Below are positions 41,923-53,345 of a stretch of 64,000 bases of DNA, piece after piece. The DNA is from Micromonospora sp. CCTCC AA 2012012 (lineage in GTDB: Bacteria > Actinomycetota > Actinomycetes > Mycobacteriales > Micromonosporaceae): contig NZ_CP159342.1 in the NCBI RefSeq assembly GCF_040499845.1, forward strand, positions 744,001-808,000, written 5' to 3'. A model generated the notes under the pieces. It was not told where the DNA came from, searched no databases, and saw only the letters and a program-made list of their open reading frames with translations. The stretch's first letter is position 1. Each line of letters opens with the position of its first letter. A program made the translations under genes and the position numbers.

Positions 41923-43254
41923 TCAGCAGGCGGCCCCCTGGCTGGTCAGCAGATTTCCGTCCGGGATGTCGATCCGGGGTCGCGTGCCGGCCAGGAGGGC
42001 GGCCGCCCGCCGGGCCTGGAAGGTGCCGTGGTCCCGCCCGGCGGTGGCATAGTTGGCCGCGGTCCGGGCGGCGATGGTGGCCCAGCCGTACCGTTCGGCG
42101 ACCATGGTGCGGGCCCGACGGGCCACCCGGCGGGCGAACACCTCGTCGGCCAGGAGCCGGTCGACCGCACCGGCCAGCGCGTCCGGGTCGCTGTGCGGGA
42201 AGGTCACGCCGGTGACGCCGGGCTCGACGATCTCCGCCAGGCCGCCGGTGCTCGCCACCGCCAGCGGCGCCCCGGCGGCCGCCGCCTCCAGGGCGATCAT
42301 CCCGAACGGCTCGTAGAGGCTGGGGATGACGGTGGCGTCGGTGGCGGCGAGGACGGCGGGCAGCCGGGTGGCGTCCAGGAAACCGGCGAAGCGGACCGTG
42401 TCGCCCAGGTGCAGCCGCCGCGCCTGCGCCGCCAGTTCCTCCCGGTACGGCCCGTCGCCGGCGATCACCACCCGCAGCCCCGGGTGCCGCTCCCGCAGGT
42501 ACGGCACCGCGTGCACCAGGTGCTGCACGCCCTTCTCGTAGACCAGCCGTCCGGCGTACCCGATCAGCGGGCCGTCCGCGGCGAAGCGGGCGCGGGCGGC
42601 GGCGACCGCCTGGGGGCGGGCGTGCCAGGCCCGGTCGTCGACCCCGTTGGGCACCACGTCGATCCGTCCCGCCGGCACGTCGAACAGCCGCGTCACCTGG
42701 TCGGCCATGTAGCCGGAGCAGGCGATCACCCGACCGGAGGCGTTGCTGAGCCAGTGTTCGACGCCGTGGATGGTCCGGTTCATCTCCTCCGGCAGCCAGC
42801 CCTGGTGCCGGCCCGCCTCGGTGGCGTGGATGGTGGTGACCAGCGGCAGGTCGAGGTGCTCGGCGAGGGTGACCGCGGTGTGCGCGACCAGCCAGTCGTG
42901 GGCGTGGATGACGTCGTAGGAGCCGGACTCGGCGGCGCGCAGGGCGGTGCGGGTCAGCGTGTGGTTGAACGCCATGGTCCAGGCGAGCAGGGAGCCGGTG
43001 GCGAGCGGGAAGGCGACCGGGTCCTCGGGGGCGCGCAGGACCCGGACGCCCTCGGCGTACTCCTCCAGGGGCGCGCCGTCGGCGTGCCGGGTGACGACGG
43101 TGACCTCGTGCCCGGCGGCGGCCAGGGCGACGGAGAGGGCGTGCACGTGCCGGCCGAGCCCACCGACGAGCACGGGTGGGTACTCCCAGGAGAGGATCAG
43201 CACCCGCTGGTGCCGGGCGGGGTGGATGTCGATCACGTCGGCGTCAGGTGACAT
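41923..43254 (-). CDS. GT4 glycosyltransferase (glycogen/maltosyl synthase-like)
   Basis: The 443-residue enzyme has a GT-B fold: VLILSWEYPPVLVGGLGRHV at the start is the starch/glycogen-synthase signature, and PSLYEPFGMIALEAAAAGAP holds the E-x7-E catalytic pair. GT4 enzymes such as GlgM make alpha-maltose-1-phosphate or glucans. It lies beside the debranching-type enzyme, which supports a role in alpha-glucan synthesis. ATG 43254 is preceded by AAGGGGGA. Confidence 0.86.
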   Translation of the reverse strand: MSPDADVIDIHPARHQRVLILSWEYPPVLVGGLGRHVHALSVALAAAGHEVTVVTRHADGAPLEEYAEGVRVLRAPEDPVAFPLATGSLLAWTMAFNHTLTRTALRAAESGSYDVIHAHDWLVAHTAVTLAEHLDLPLVTTIHATEAGRHQGWLPEEMNRTIHGVEHWLSNASGRVIACSGYMADQVTRLFDVPAGRIDVVPNGVDDRAWHARPQAVAAARARFAADGPLIGYAGRLVYEKGVQHLVHAVPYLRERHPGLRVVIAGDGPYREELAAQARRLHLGDTVRFAGFLDATRLPAVLAATDATVIPSLYEPFGMIALEAAAAGAPLAVASTGGLAEIVEPGVTGVTFPHSDPDALAGAVDRLLADEVFARRVARRARTMVAERYGWATIAARTAANYATAGRDHGTFQARRAAALLAGTRPRIDIPDGNLLTSQGAAC

Positions 43255-43390
43255 GCGTCCCCCTTGGAGTTGTTCCGCGGCGCGCGACGGCCGGCACCGC
43301 ACCGGCGCCCGCCGTCCGACCGGGTCGGGCCCCATCCTGCCGACCGGTGGCTAACCGGCGGAGACGCCGCCGTTGCCGGGATGTAACGGG

Positions 43391-45337
43391 TTACCGGCGG
43401 CCGTGCCGGACCCGCAGCAGCTCGGCGACCGACCACGCCTGGAAGGGACAGCCGGTCGCGGCGTGCGGGGCGAGCCCGTCGGCCGTCTCACTCACCGAGC
43501 CTAGGCCATATTCCCCCAAATGGCCCTCAAGTCCGACCAAAAGGTCGTCGGGGGCTAGTCCGGCCCGCCGGTACGCGTCGACGAACGGCCCGATCAGCCA
43601 CGGCCAGACCGTCCCCTGGTGGTAGCCGCTGTCCCGCTCCGCCGGACCGCCCCGGTGCCGGCCGACGAAGCCGGGGGAGTCGGGGGCGAGGCTGCGCGGC
43701 CCCAGCGGGGTGCACAGCCCGGCGGTGATCCGGCGCAGCGTCGCCTCGTCCGGCTCCAGCGGGGCGTACGGCAGCGACCAGGCGAGCAGCTGGTTGGGGC
43801 GGAGCAGGTCGTCGTCGTGGTGCGGGGCGCCGCCCAACGGGTAGGCCGGCGCGGGCCCGTCCACCACGTCGTGCAGCCAGCCCACCCCGGGCGCCGGGAA
43901 GCGGTCCCGGAACGCCGTCGACGCCTTCGCGTGCAGTCCCCACAGGGCGGTGGCGTCCCGGCCGGCCAGCTCGGTCAGCTCGGCGAGCCCGGCCAGCCCG
44001 TTCACCCAGAGCGCGTTCACCTCCACCGGCTTGCCGGTACGCGGCGTCACCGGCACCCCGTACACCCGGGCGTCCATCCAGGTCAGCGCCGTGCCCGGGG
44101 TGCCGCCCTGGGTGAGCAGCCCGTCGGCCGGGTCGACGCCGATGCCGTACCGGGTGCCGGCGACGTGTGCGTCGACCACGGCGTGCAGCGCCGGCAGCAG
44201 CTCGTCGCCGAGGTCGGTGTCCCCGGTGACGGTGACGTGCCGGCTCACCGCGTGCAGGAACCACAGCGTCGCGTCGACCGTGTTGTACTCCACCCGGCCG
44301 GTGTCGGCGGTGTTCGCCAGCATCCCCTCCGAGAGCGTCGCCGCGTACGCCCGCAGCAGCTCGCGTCCCTCGTCGGTGCGGTTGGTGCAGAGGAAGAGCC
44401 CCTCGTAGGAGGTCATGGTGTCCCGCGACCAGGCGCCGAACCAGGGGTAGCCGGCCACCACGTCCGGCCCGGCCGCCGTCCGCACCACGAACGCGTCGGC
44501 CGCCAGCGCCAGGGTCGCCGCAACCGCGTCGGCCGGCTTCGCCGCCGCCACCACCTCCCGGTGCCGCCGCCGGGCCGCCTCGACCAGCGCGGTCGCCGGC
44601 GCCGGCTCGTCGGCCAGGTCGTCCGCCCAGGCCAGCACCGACACCGTGTCGCCGGGGGCGTCGAGTACGCCGGAGAAGCGGCCCGCGTACCAGAGGTCCT
44701 CGTCCGGGTTCAGGCCGCGCGCCGCCTCCTCCCGGTGCCGCACCCCCAGCCACCACTGTCCCTCCGGCGTCCAGTCCGGCCCGGCCAGCCGGAACGCCCC
44801 CTCCACCACCGCGCCGCCGTCGGCCGCCTCCAGCCGAGGCGTCGGCCCGTCGGCCCGCCGCTCGGCGTGCGCGTCCCGCCAGGTGCAGGCGGCGGAGAGG
44901 TCCAGCCGGACCGGGCCGCCCGACACCAGCCGGTGCACCACCGCCACGCAGGACCGGCCGTACGCCATGGCGATCTCCCGCTCGATCACCACGTCGCCGA
45001 TCCGCCAGCGCCACCGGGGCACCCCGTCGACCAGGTCGAAGCGCTCCAGCAGCTCGAAGCCGCGCGGGTCGACGACCCCGGAGGACCACTCGTGCGCGCC
45101 GAGCCGGACCCGGGCGCCCGAGGGGAGGACGACCGTCGGGTCCAGGCTGGCCAGCCCCAGGTGGCGGACCGCCGGCGTCTGGCCGGCCACCACCAGCAGT
45201 CCGTGGTACCGGCGGGTGCGCAGGCCGCTCACCGTACCCATGGCGTAGCCGCCGCGACCGTCGGTGACCAGCCACTCCCGGCTCGCGGAGGCGGCCGGAT
45301 CGCCGCAGACCTGGGGGCCGAAACGAATGTCGATCAA
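43391..45337 (-). CDS. amylo-alpha-1,6-glucosidase-type glycogen debranching protein
   Basis: The 648-residue protein has an N-terminal beta domain with EWLVTDGRGGYAMGTVSGLRTRRYHGLLV, the hallmark of the GDE N-terminal family. The C-terminal (alpha/alpha)6 domain has GYPWFGAWSRDTM and DSGYHQGTVWPWL. It probably trims glycogen branches for the neighbouring GT4. TTG 45337 (LIDIRFGPQ) has a strong GGAGGA ribosome-binding site; an in-frame ATG upstream has none. The divergent region to 45380 holds both promoters. Confidence 0.87.
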   Translation of the reverse strand: MIDIRFGPQVCGDPAASASREWLVTDGRGGYAMGTVSGLRTRRYHGLLVVAGQTPAVRHLGLASLDPTVVLPSGARVRLGAHEWSSGVVDPRGFELLERFDLVDGVPRWRWRIGDVVIEREIAMAYGRSCVAVVHRLVSGGPVRLDLSAACTWRDAHAERRADGPTPRLEAADGGAVVEGAFRLAGPDWTPEGQWWLGVRHREEAARGLNPDEDLWYAGRFSGVLDAPGDTVSVLAWADDLADEPAPATALVEAARRRHREVVAAAKPADAVAATLALAADAFVVRTAAGPDVVAGYPWFGAWSRDTMTSYEGLFLCTNRTDEGRELLRAYAATLSEGMLANTADTGRVEYNTVDATLWFLHAVSRHVTVTGDTDLGDELLPALHAVVDAHVAGTRYGIGVDPADGLLTQGGTPGTALTWMDARVYGVPVTPRTGKPVEVNALWVNGLAGLAELTELAGRDATALWGLHAKASTAFRDRFPAPGVGWLHDVVDGPAPAYPLGGAPHHDDDLLRPNQLLAWSLPYAPLEPDEATLRRITAGLCTPLGPRSLAPDSPGFVGRHRGGPAERDSGYHQGTVWPWLIGPFVDAYRRAGLAPDDLLVGLEGHLGEYGLGSVSETADGLAPHAATGCPFQAWSVAELLRVRHGRR

Positions 45338-45379
45338 CTTTCCTCCACCCGCGGCGAGGTGTAACACGCCACGACGACA

Positions 45380-48082
<2,703 letters not shown>

Positions 48083-48156
48083 CGGAAACCCGGATGTCGC
48101 CGCCCGCCCGTCGGCGGTAGCGTCTCCGGCGATCGCACGACGGGGAGGGGACCGGG

Positions 48157-48855
48157 ATGGCGCCGCGCCGGGAGGGTCGGGTGCTCGTCTTCGACGCCGA
48201 CGACACGCTCTGGGAGAACAACGTCCTCTTCGAGCGGGTGATCGACGACTTCCTGGACTGGCTGGCCCACCCCACCCTCGACCGGGCCGAGATCCGGGCC
48301 GTGCTGGACGACATCGAACGGGCCAACGCGGTCGCGCACGGCTACGGCAGCAAGGTCTTCCTGCGCAGCCTCGGCGAGTGCCTGGAGAAGCTGCGCGAGC
48401 GGCCGGCCACCGAGCGGGAAAGCCGGGAGATCGACGAGCTGGCCGCGGCGCTGGTCGGGCACACCGTCGAGCTGATGCCGGGGGTGGCGGCGACGCTGGA
48501 CGACCTCGCCACCCGGCACGAGCTGCTGCTGCTGACCAAGGGGGAGCACCAGGAGCAGCAGCGCAAGCTCGACGCCTGCGGGCTGCTGCACCACTTCCGC
48601 GCCGCGCACATCGTCCGGGAGAAGGACGTCGACACCTACCGGTGGCTGGCCCGCGAGCACGACTTCGCGCCGGCCGACGCGTGGATGATCGGCAACTCCC
48701 CGCGGTCGGACATCCTGCCGGCCCGCGCCGCCGGCATGAACGCGGTCTTCATCCCGAACGAGAACACCTGGGTGCTGGAGCACGACGAGCTGGACCCGGG
48801 GGACCGGGGGGTGCTCCGGCTGGCAGCGTTCCCCGATCTGCTCCGGCACTTCTGA
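48157..48855 (+). CDS. HAD family hydrolase
   Basis: The 232-residue protein has motif I FDADDTLWENN (Asp13, Asp15), motif II in LLTKGEH, Lys in REKDVDTYRW and motif IV IGNSPRSDILPA. The helical cap of about 90 residues gives a C1-type HAD. Likely a phosphatase of a small metabolite. ATG 48157 follows GGGGAGGGGAC. It is close to the glucosidase (75 nt) and may be coexpressed. Confidence 0.88.
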   Translation: MAPRREGRVLVFDADDTLWENNVLFERVIDDFLDWLAHPTLDRAEIRAVLDDIERANAVAHGYGSKVFLRSLGECLEKLRERPATERESREIDELAAALVGHTVELMPGVAATLDDLATRHELLLLTKGEHQEQQRKLDACGLLHHFRAAHIVREKDVDTYRWLAREHDFAPADAWMIGNSPRSDILPARAAGMNAVFIPNENTWVLEHDELDPGDRGVLRLAAFPDLLRHF

Positions 48856-48864
48856 CCGGCCCGG

Positions 48865-48870
48865 TAACGT
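48865..48870 (+). promoter_or_regulatory. -10 element of a leaderless promoter for the DUF4184 gene
   Basis: TAACGT is followed by 7 nt and ATG 48878. It starts 10 nt after the HAD gene. Confidence 0.5.
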
Positions 48871-48877
48871 CCGGATC

Positions 48878-49669
48878 ATGCCCCTGACGTTCCCGTCGCA
48901 CCTCGCGCCGGTGCTGCCGCTGAAGCTGTGGCGACCGCGCTGGTTCGACGGCGTCGCGCTGGTCACCGGGGCGGTCGCGCCGGACGCCGGCTACCTGTTC
49001 ACCGGCACCCGCCTCGACGTGGGGCTGCGCACCCACACCCTGGCCGGGCTGCTCTGGTGGTGCCTGCCGGTCGCCCTCGGCTACGCCTGGATCGTCCGGC
49101 GCACGATGGCCGGCATCGCCGTCCACCTGCCCGGGCAGCGGGCGTTCGGCTGGCCGGACCACGCCGCGCTGGGCGGGGTGCGCCATCCCTGGCAGGTCAC
49201 CGTCTGCTCGGCGCTGATCGGCGCGTTCAGCCACGTCGCCTGGGACCGGGTCGCGCACAGCCAGCGCTGGTGGCGCATGCTCGGGATCGACAACTTCCAC
49301 TCGGTGGCCGGCGTGCACTGGCCGATCGTCACCGACCTGGTCAACAGCACGGTCGGCGCGCTGGTCGTGGTGGGGCTGGCGCTCCGCGCGGCCCGCCGGC
49401 ATGAGATCTTTGACGGGGTACGACCACCCGCGCCGCCGGCCCGGCCCGCCCGGTTCTGGGGGGCGGCGCTGCCGGTCGTCGCCGTCGGGGCGACGGTCCT
49501 GCCCGGTCTGCCGGCCAGCACCGTGCCGGCCCCCGCCGGGGTACGACTGCTCCACCTCGGCGCGCTCGCGCTGATCGCCGGGGCAGCCGCGGCGGGCGGC
49601 CTCTCCACCGGTCGTCCGAGCGCCGAACGGACCGGTCGCTCCGAGGAGAAACAGCGCCAGCTCGACTGA
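48878..49669 (+). CDS. DUF4184 family membrane protein
   Basis: The 263-residue protein begins MPLTFPSHLAPVLPLKLW and contains IGAFSHVAWDRVAHS, both DUF4184 hallmarks. About five membrane helices are seen. His residues in SHVAWD could bind a metal. Function is unknown. The C-terminal about 30 residues are polar. Confidence 0.85.
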   Translation: MPLTFPSHLAPVLPLKLWRPRWFDGVALVTGAVAPDAGYLFTGTRLDVGLRTHTLAGLLWWCLPVALGYAWIVRRTMAGIAVHLPGQRAFGWPDHAALGGVRHPWQVTVCSALIGAFSHVAWDRVAHSQRWWRMLGIDNFHSVAGVHWPIVTDLVNSTVGALVVVGLALRAARRHEIFDGVRPPAPPARPARFWGAALPVVAVGATVLPGLPASTVPAPAGVRLLHLGALALIAGAAAAGGLSTGRPSAERTGRSEEKQRQLD

Positions 49670-50069
49670 CCGTGTTACGCCGACATGCCGTATTTCAACG
49701 TTGGTATCAATCACATTCCCCCGGGCTCGGAAAAGCTTGTCCGAGCTGCGGCGGACTGCCTAACCTGAGCCCGCGTTCACGGCTCTTCGGGGTGAGTCGG
49801 AACGCACCGAAGTCCGGTAGTTGGGCACCGTGGAGCTGAGTGCATGCGGGCCGGCTCGCCGTGTTGAGCCCGGCGTGGGCGGCGTGCCACGCCCGCCGCG
49901 CTCGCAACGGCGAATTCCGCTACCACGCCGGACGGCTGGGGGTCAGGATCGGGGAGTTGCGGACCCGGTCCTGACCCGCCCCCGGTTCTGCCGACCGGAT
50001 TCCGACAATGACAGTGAGCAGGGACGATCGCCTCTTTTCCGGGTGGGCGGTCGAGCGCCACACTGAGTC
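49670..50069. other. 400-bp intergenic region with structured RNA potential
   Basis: No gene was accepted here. The stretch 49765-49925 has several nested stems: CTTCGG (49786-49791) with CCGAAG (49808-49813); GCCCGC (49770-49775) with GCGGGC (49847-49852); GCCGGCTC with GAGCCCGGC; and GGCGT-gcc-ACGCC. The sequence reading GGGGTGAGTC resembles one block of the ydaO c-di-AMP riboswitch, but the canonical GAATCCGTCAGC block is absent. It may be a 5' leader of the lipoprotein gene. Confidence 0.4.
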
Positions 50070-50789
50070 ATGACACCTCAGCGCGTACCACTGCTCGCCA
50101 GCCTGGTCGTGCTGCTCGCGGCGGCCTGCACCACGACCGACCACGACGGCGCGACGTCAGCGCCCTCGACGGCACCCGCGCCCAGCGCGACCGCCGCCTC
50201 CACCCCGTCCCCGACCGCGGTGCCCACCACGGCCCCCGCACCCACCAGCCCCGCACCCACCACCGGCCGGCCGCCGGCCGCCTCCGACTGGCGGGTGACC
50301 TACGGCTGGGCGGTCCCCACCGCGCCGGCCCGGGTCAGCCACGCCGTGCGGGTCCCGGTCACCCCGGCACCCGGCGAACCGCTGCCCGTCCTGGTCGACA
50401 TCCGGATCGGCGACCACCCGAGCGAGGGTTGGACCCGGGTCACCTTCGCCTTCCGCGGCCCGACCCCCGGCTACCAGGTCGCCCTCGTCGACCGCGTCGA
50501 CTCCGACGGCAGCGGCGACCCGATCGACCTGCCCGGCAACGCGTACCTCTCGGTCCGCTTCGACCCGGCCCAGGGGCACCTCACCAGCGGCCGGATCAGC
50601 TTCACCGCGCCGGCCCGGGCCGTCGACCTGCCGACCCTGCGCGGCTGGGCGCCGGCGGGCGACTTCGAGGGACACCTCGGATTCGGCCTCGGGCTGCGCA
50701 CCACGGGCACCCCGCTGCCGGTCCGGCTGGGCGAGTCCACCCGGCCCGACGGCCTGCACGTGGTCTCGGTCGACGTACGCCGCGGCTGA
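50070..50789 (+). CDS. putative lipoprotein with AMIN-like domain
   Basis: The 239-residue protein has a lipobox LLAAAC (Cys20), a Thr/Pro/Ser/Ala-rich linker to about residue 70, and a beta-rich domain (about 75-235) with RVTFAFRGPTPGYQVALVD and LPGNAYLSVRFDPAQG. This is the AMIN-like fold seen in actinobacterial wall proteins. It ends before a terminator and converges with a small gene. Expression may be governed by the structured leader upstream. Confidence 0.83.
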   Translation: MTPQRVPLLASLVVLLAAACTTTDHDGATSAPSTAPAPSATAASTPSPTAVPTTAPAPTSPAPTTGRPPAASDWRVTYGWAVPTAPARVSHAVRVPVTPAPGEPLPVLVDIRIGDHPSEGWTRVTFAFRGPTPGYQVALVDRVDSDGSGDPIDLPGNAYLSVRFDPAQGHLTSGRISFTAPARAVDLPTLRGWAPAGDFEGHLGFGLGLRTTGTPLPVRLGESTRPDGLHVVSVDVRRG

Positions 50790-50804
50790 ACCGGCGCGCA
50801 GACA

Positions 50805-50835
50805 CGACCGCGCCGGCACGGGGCCGGCGCGGTCG
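50805..50835. terminator. bidirectional terminator hairpin
   Basis: A perfect 13-bp inverted repeat (CGACCGCGCCGGC at 50805-50817, complement at 50823-50835) with a 5-nt loop lies between convergent genes. Confidence 0.8.
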
Positions 50836-50847
50836 GGTCAGCGTGCC

Positions 50848-51123
50848 TCAGGAGACCCCGCCCCGGACGATCGCCACGGCCACCCGACAGAACTCGTCCA
50901 TGTCGGGGTTGAAGCCGGCGGCGATGTCCGGGTGCAGGCCCGCCCGGGTCTCGTCCAGCAGCCGACGACAGACGTCCTCGACCGGTTCGCCCGCGTAACT
51001 CGCACGGACCCGCTCGGTGGCCGCCTGCAGGGCCGAGGTCAGCTGATCCTCCAGCGGGCCGCGCAGCTTCTGCTGCACAGGATCGAGCCCGCTCGGGTCG
51101 AGCGTGACATGTGGCTCCGACAT
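50848..51123 (-). CDS. small conserved hypothetical protein
   Basis: The 91-residue acidic protein (MSEPHVTLDPSGLDPV) is mostly helical, with LTSALQAATERVRASY and a C-terminal DEFCRVAVAIVRGGVS. No domain is recognised. ATG 51123 has a GGAGC ribosome-binding site. It is 47 nt downstream of the RusA-like gene and probably in the same operon. Confidence 0.75.
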   Translation of the reverse strand: MSEPHVTLDPSGLDPVQQKLRGPLEDQLTSALQAATERVRASYAGEPVEDVCRRLLDETRAGLHPDIAAGFNPDMDEFCRVAVAIVRGGVS

Positions 51124-51170
51124 CGGCGCTCCCTTCGTCGGCGTCCGCGGTACCCCACCGCGGCCGTCGG

Positions 51171-51602
51171 TCAAACCACGGTGGGTACGGCGGCCACCCT
51201 GACCTGGTACGAGAAGTCCTCCGCCGGCTCCTCCGCGTACGACAACCGGCGGATCTGCCGGTCGTCGTCGTAGAGCGCGACGTCGACGAGGACGCCGAGG
51301 TGGGCCAGCCCGATGTTGGCCACCCGCTTCTTGTCCTGGAGCACCGCGCACACCCCGCCCAGCAGGGTGCTGGCGTCGGAGGTGCGGTGCCCGGGCGGAC
51401 AGCGCAGGGTCAGGTCCACCTCGATCGGCCCGGCGAGCGGGGTCCAGCCGGTGCGCTGGGCCGCCGCGCAGGCCGCCTGGAGCAGGGCGCGGACCCTCGT
51501 CGCCTGCCGATGCCCGGCGGCGAAGATGGACAGGGCCTCGGTCTTGACCGGGGGCAGGCCGCTCACCTCGAACGTCAGGGCGAGAGCGCGGGTGTCCTGC
51601 AC
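51171..51602 (-). CDS. RusA-like fold protein (uncertain)
   Basis: The 143-residue protein contains SDASTLLGGVCAVLQDKKRV, followed by LYDDDRQIRRLSYAEEP. RusA Holliday-junction resolvases have a DN..K...D.L pattern and a DDRQI motif, so the fold may be shared. The catalytic Asp/Lys pattern is only partly kept, and the function is unproven. GTG 51602 has a GAGGAGG site 6 nt upstream; the frame begins earlier at 51635 but with a weaker context. Confidence 0.6.
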   Translation of the reverse strand: MQDTRALALTFEVSGLPPVKTEALSIFAAGHRQATRVRALLQAACAAAQRTGWTPLAGPIEVDLTLRCPPGHRTSDASTLLGGVCAVLQDKKRVANIGLAHLGVLVDVALYDDDRQIRRLSYAEEPAEDFSYQVRVAAVPTVV

Positions 51603-51787
51603 GACAACCTCCTCGTTGGGGACGATCCTGCCCAACCGGTGAACCGGCAGAAGGGGGTTCCCGCGATTACCAACCGTTCGGGCGGGCTGGGGGTCGGCCG
51701 GAGGCGTATCGACTTCGACGGCGACGCGCTGGCTGCGGAGCTACGGAAACGCTAGACCACCCGACGGACGCTGCACACCCTCGGTGT

Positions 51788-52492
51788 TCACTGGGTGGGA
51801 CGCGGCGGGAAGGCGCAGAACTCGTTGCCCTCCGGATCGGCCAGCACCCACCAGGCGGTCCGTTCAGTGGGCTCCCGCAGCAGCGTCGCCCCGGCGGCGA
51901 TCAGCGCGGTGGCGTCCGGACCGGTGAGGTCGACGTCCCAGTGCACCCGGTTCTTCACCCGCTTGCGCTCCGGCACCGGGTCGAAGACCCAGTGGTCCCA
52001 GGGGAACCCGGCCGCCCCGACGATCGAGACGACCCCCTCGTCGGTGGTCTCCACCCGGCCGCCGACCACCCCCGCCCACCAGCGCGCCTGGGCGGCCGGG
52101 TCGGCGCTGTCCACCACCAGCTCGAAGACGCCGGGGCGGGCGTCCCTGCGGGGCGCGAAGGCGCAGAAGTGGTTGCCCTCCGGGTCGGCCAGCACCCACC
52201 AGGTGATCTCCGCGTCCGGCTCGCGCACCAGCCGGGCCCCGGCCGCCAGCAACGCGGCCGGCTCCGGCCCGGCGAGCCGGAGGTCCAGGTGGACGCGGGT
52301 CTTGCCGGTCCGCGGTTCGGGCACCGTGTTCACCCAGATCGACTCGGCGCGCGACCGGGCGGCGCGGGGATCGACCCGGGTGTCGCCGTCCCCGGTGTCG
52401 ACCAGTTCCCCGTCGAGGATGCCGGCCCAGAAGGCGCCGAGCCGGTGGGCGTCGGCGGCGTCCATGCAGAGGTCCTTGAAGCATGCGATCAC
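51788..52492 (-). CDS. tandem VOC domain protein
   Basis: The 234-residue protein has two similar halves. Each ends in a WWVLADPEGNxFCAF block (near residues 98 and 220), which is the C-terminal strand of a VOC domain. The first half begins MIACFKDLCMDAADAHRLG. Such proteins are related to glyoxalases; no metal-ligand set is complete. GTG 52492 is the start. Confidence 0.87.
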   Translation of the reverse strand: MIACFKDLCMDAADAHRLGAFWAGILDGELVDTGDGDTRVDPRAARSRAESIWVNTVPEPRTGKTRVHLDLRLAGPEPAALLAAGARLVREPDAEITWWVLADPEGNHFCAFAPRRDARPGVFELVVDSADPAAQARWWAGVVGGRVETTDEGVVSIVGAAGFPWDHWVFDPVPERKRVKNRVHWDVDLTGPDATALIAAGATLLREPTERTAWWVLADPEGNEFCAFPPRPTQ

Positions 52493-52546
52493 CCGGCCAT
52501 CATGCCGACCCGGTGCGACGGTTCCGGGCGACCACCGCCGGCCCGG

Positions 52547-53125
52547 TCAGCGGCGACCGCGCTTGATCTCGTGGAAGGTGGTCAGCCGCAGCAGCGGCAC
52601 CAGCGAGTCCCAGATGGTCAGGGCGTCGTCCGGGTCGGGGACCTCGGTGACGATCGGCCCGTGGATGCCCCGCTCGGCGCCGGGCACCATCAGCACCGGC
52701 GAGCCGATGTCCGGGCCCGCCGAGGCGTACGACAGGGCGTGCGACTCGTGCACGGCGCGGTCCCAGCGTTCGTCGTCGAGGGCCGGCGCGGCCTCGGCGA
52801 GGCCGGCCGCCTCGACGGCGGCGGTCACCACCTGGTCGGACATCGGGTTGCCGGCGTCGTGGGTGCGGACCCCCAGTTCGGTGTAGAAGCGGCCGGCGTC
52901 GTCGTGGCGCCCCTCGGCGCGCAGCGCCTCCACCAGGCGCAGGGCCCGGCCGGACGCGGCCATCGCGTCGGCGTACTCGGGGGCGATCCGACCCTCGTTG
53001 AGGATGGCCAGGCTGAACGCCCGCCACTCGACGCCCAGGCCGCGCGCCTCCGCGACGGCGACCAGCCAGCGCGAGGTGCGCCAGGTCCACGGGCAGACGG
53101 GATCGAAGAAGAAGGTGGCGTCCAT
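52547..53125 (-). CDS. DsbA-family thioredoxin-like protein (Rv2466c-like)
   Basis: The 192-residue protein reads MDATFFFDPVCPWTWRTSRWLV with one Cys in CPWT, as in Mycobacterium Rv2466c, a mycothiol-dependent nitroreductase. The helical insertion and the VLMVPGAERGIHGPIV strand fit the DsbA fold. It probably uses mycothiol to reduce or conjugate substrates. ATG 53125. Confidence 0.84.
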   Translation of the reverse strand: MDATFFFDPVCPWTWRTSRWLVAVAEARGLGVEWRAFSLAILNEGRIAPEYADAMAASGRALRLVEALRAEGRHDDAGRFYTELGVRTHDAGNPMSDQVVTAAVEAAGLAEAAPALDDERWDRAVHESHALSYASAGPDIGSPVLMVPGAERGIHGPIVTEVPDPDDALTIWDSLVPLLRLTTFHEIKRGRR

Positions 53126-53345
53126 CCGCCGAGCGTACGGCCGGCCGGGCCGGCCCGCAGCGTGGTGGCCTGCCGCTGTCGGGCCGGTCGCAGGGCGGCC
53201 AGGTTTCGCGATGTCGCAGGTCGGGCACTGTCTGCGCACGAAACGTCCGGGGTCTCGTCCGACCGCAGCCGGAGGCCCCGACCGTCTCGCCGTGCACCGG
53301 GGCGCGGGCGACCTCCCCGGTTCTCGAACACTGAGGGGGAGGGCG

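Noticed and set aside
49765..49925. Firm call of a ydaO c-di-AMP riboswitch
   Set aside because: The conserved GAATCCGTCAGCTAAC-type block is not present, so only a structured leader is claimed.
49777..50061. Small minus-strand frame in the structured leader
   Set aside because: It has no ribosome-binding site or recognisable domain, and its Pro/Gly/Arg content matches non-coding GC-rich DNA.
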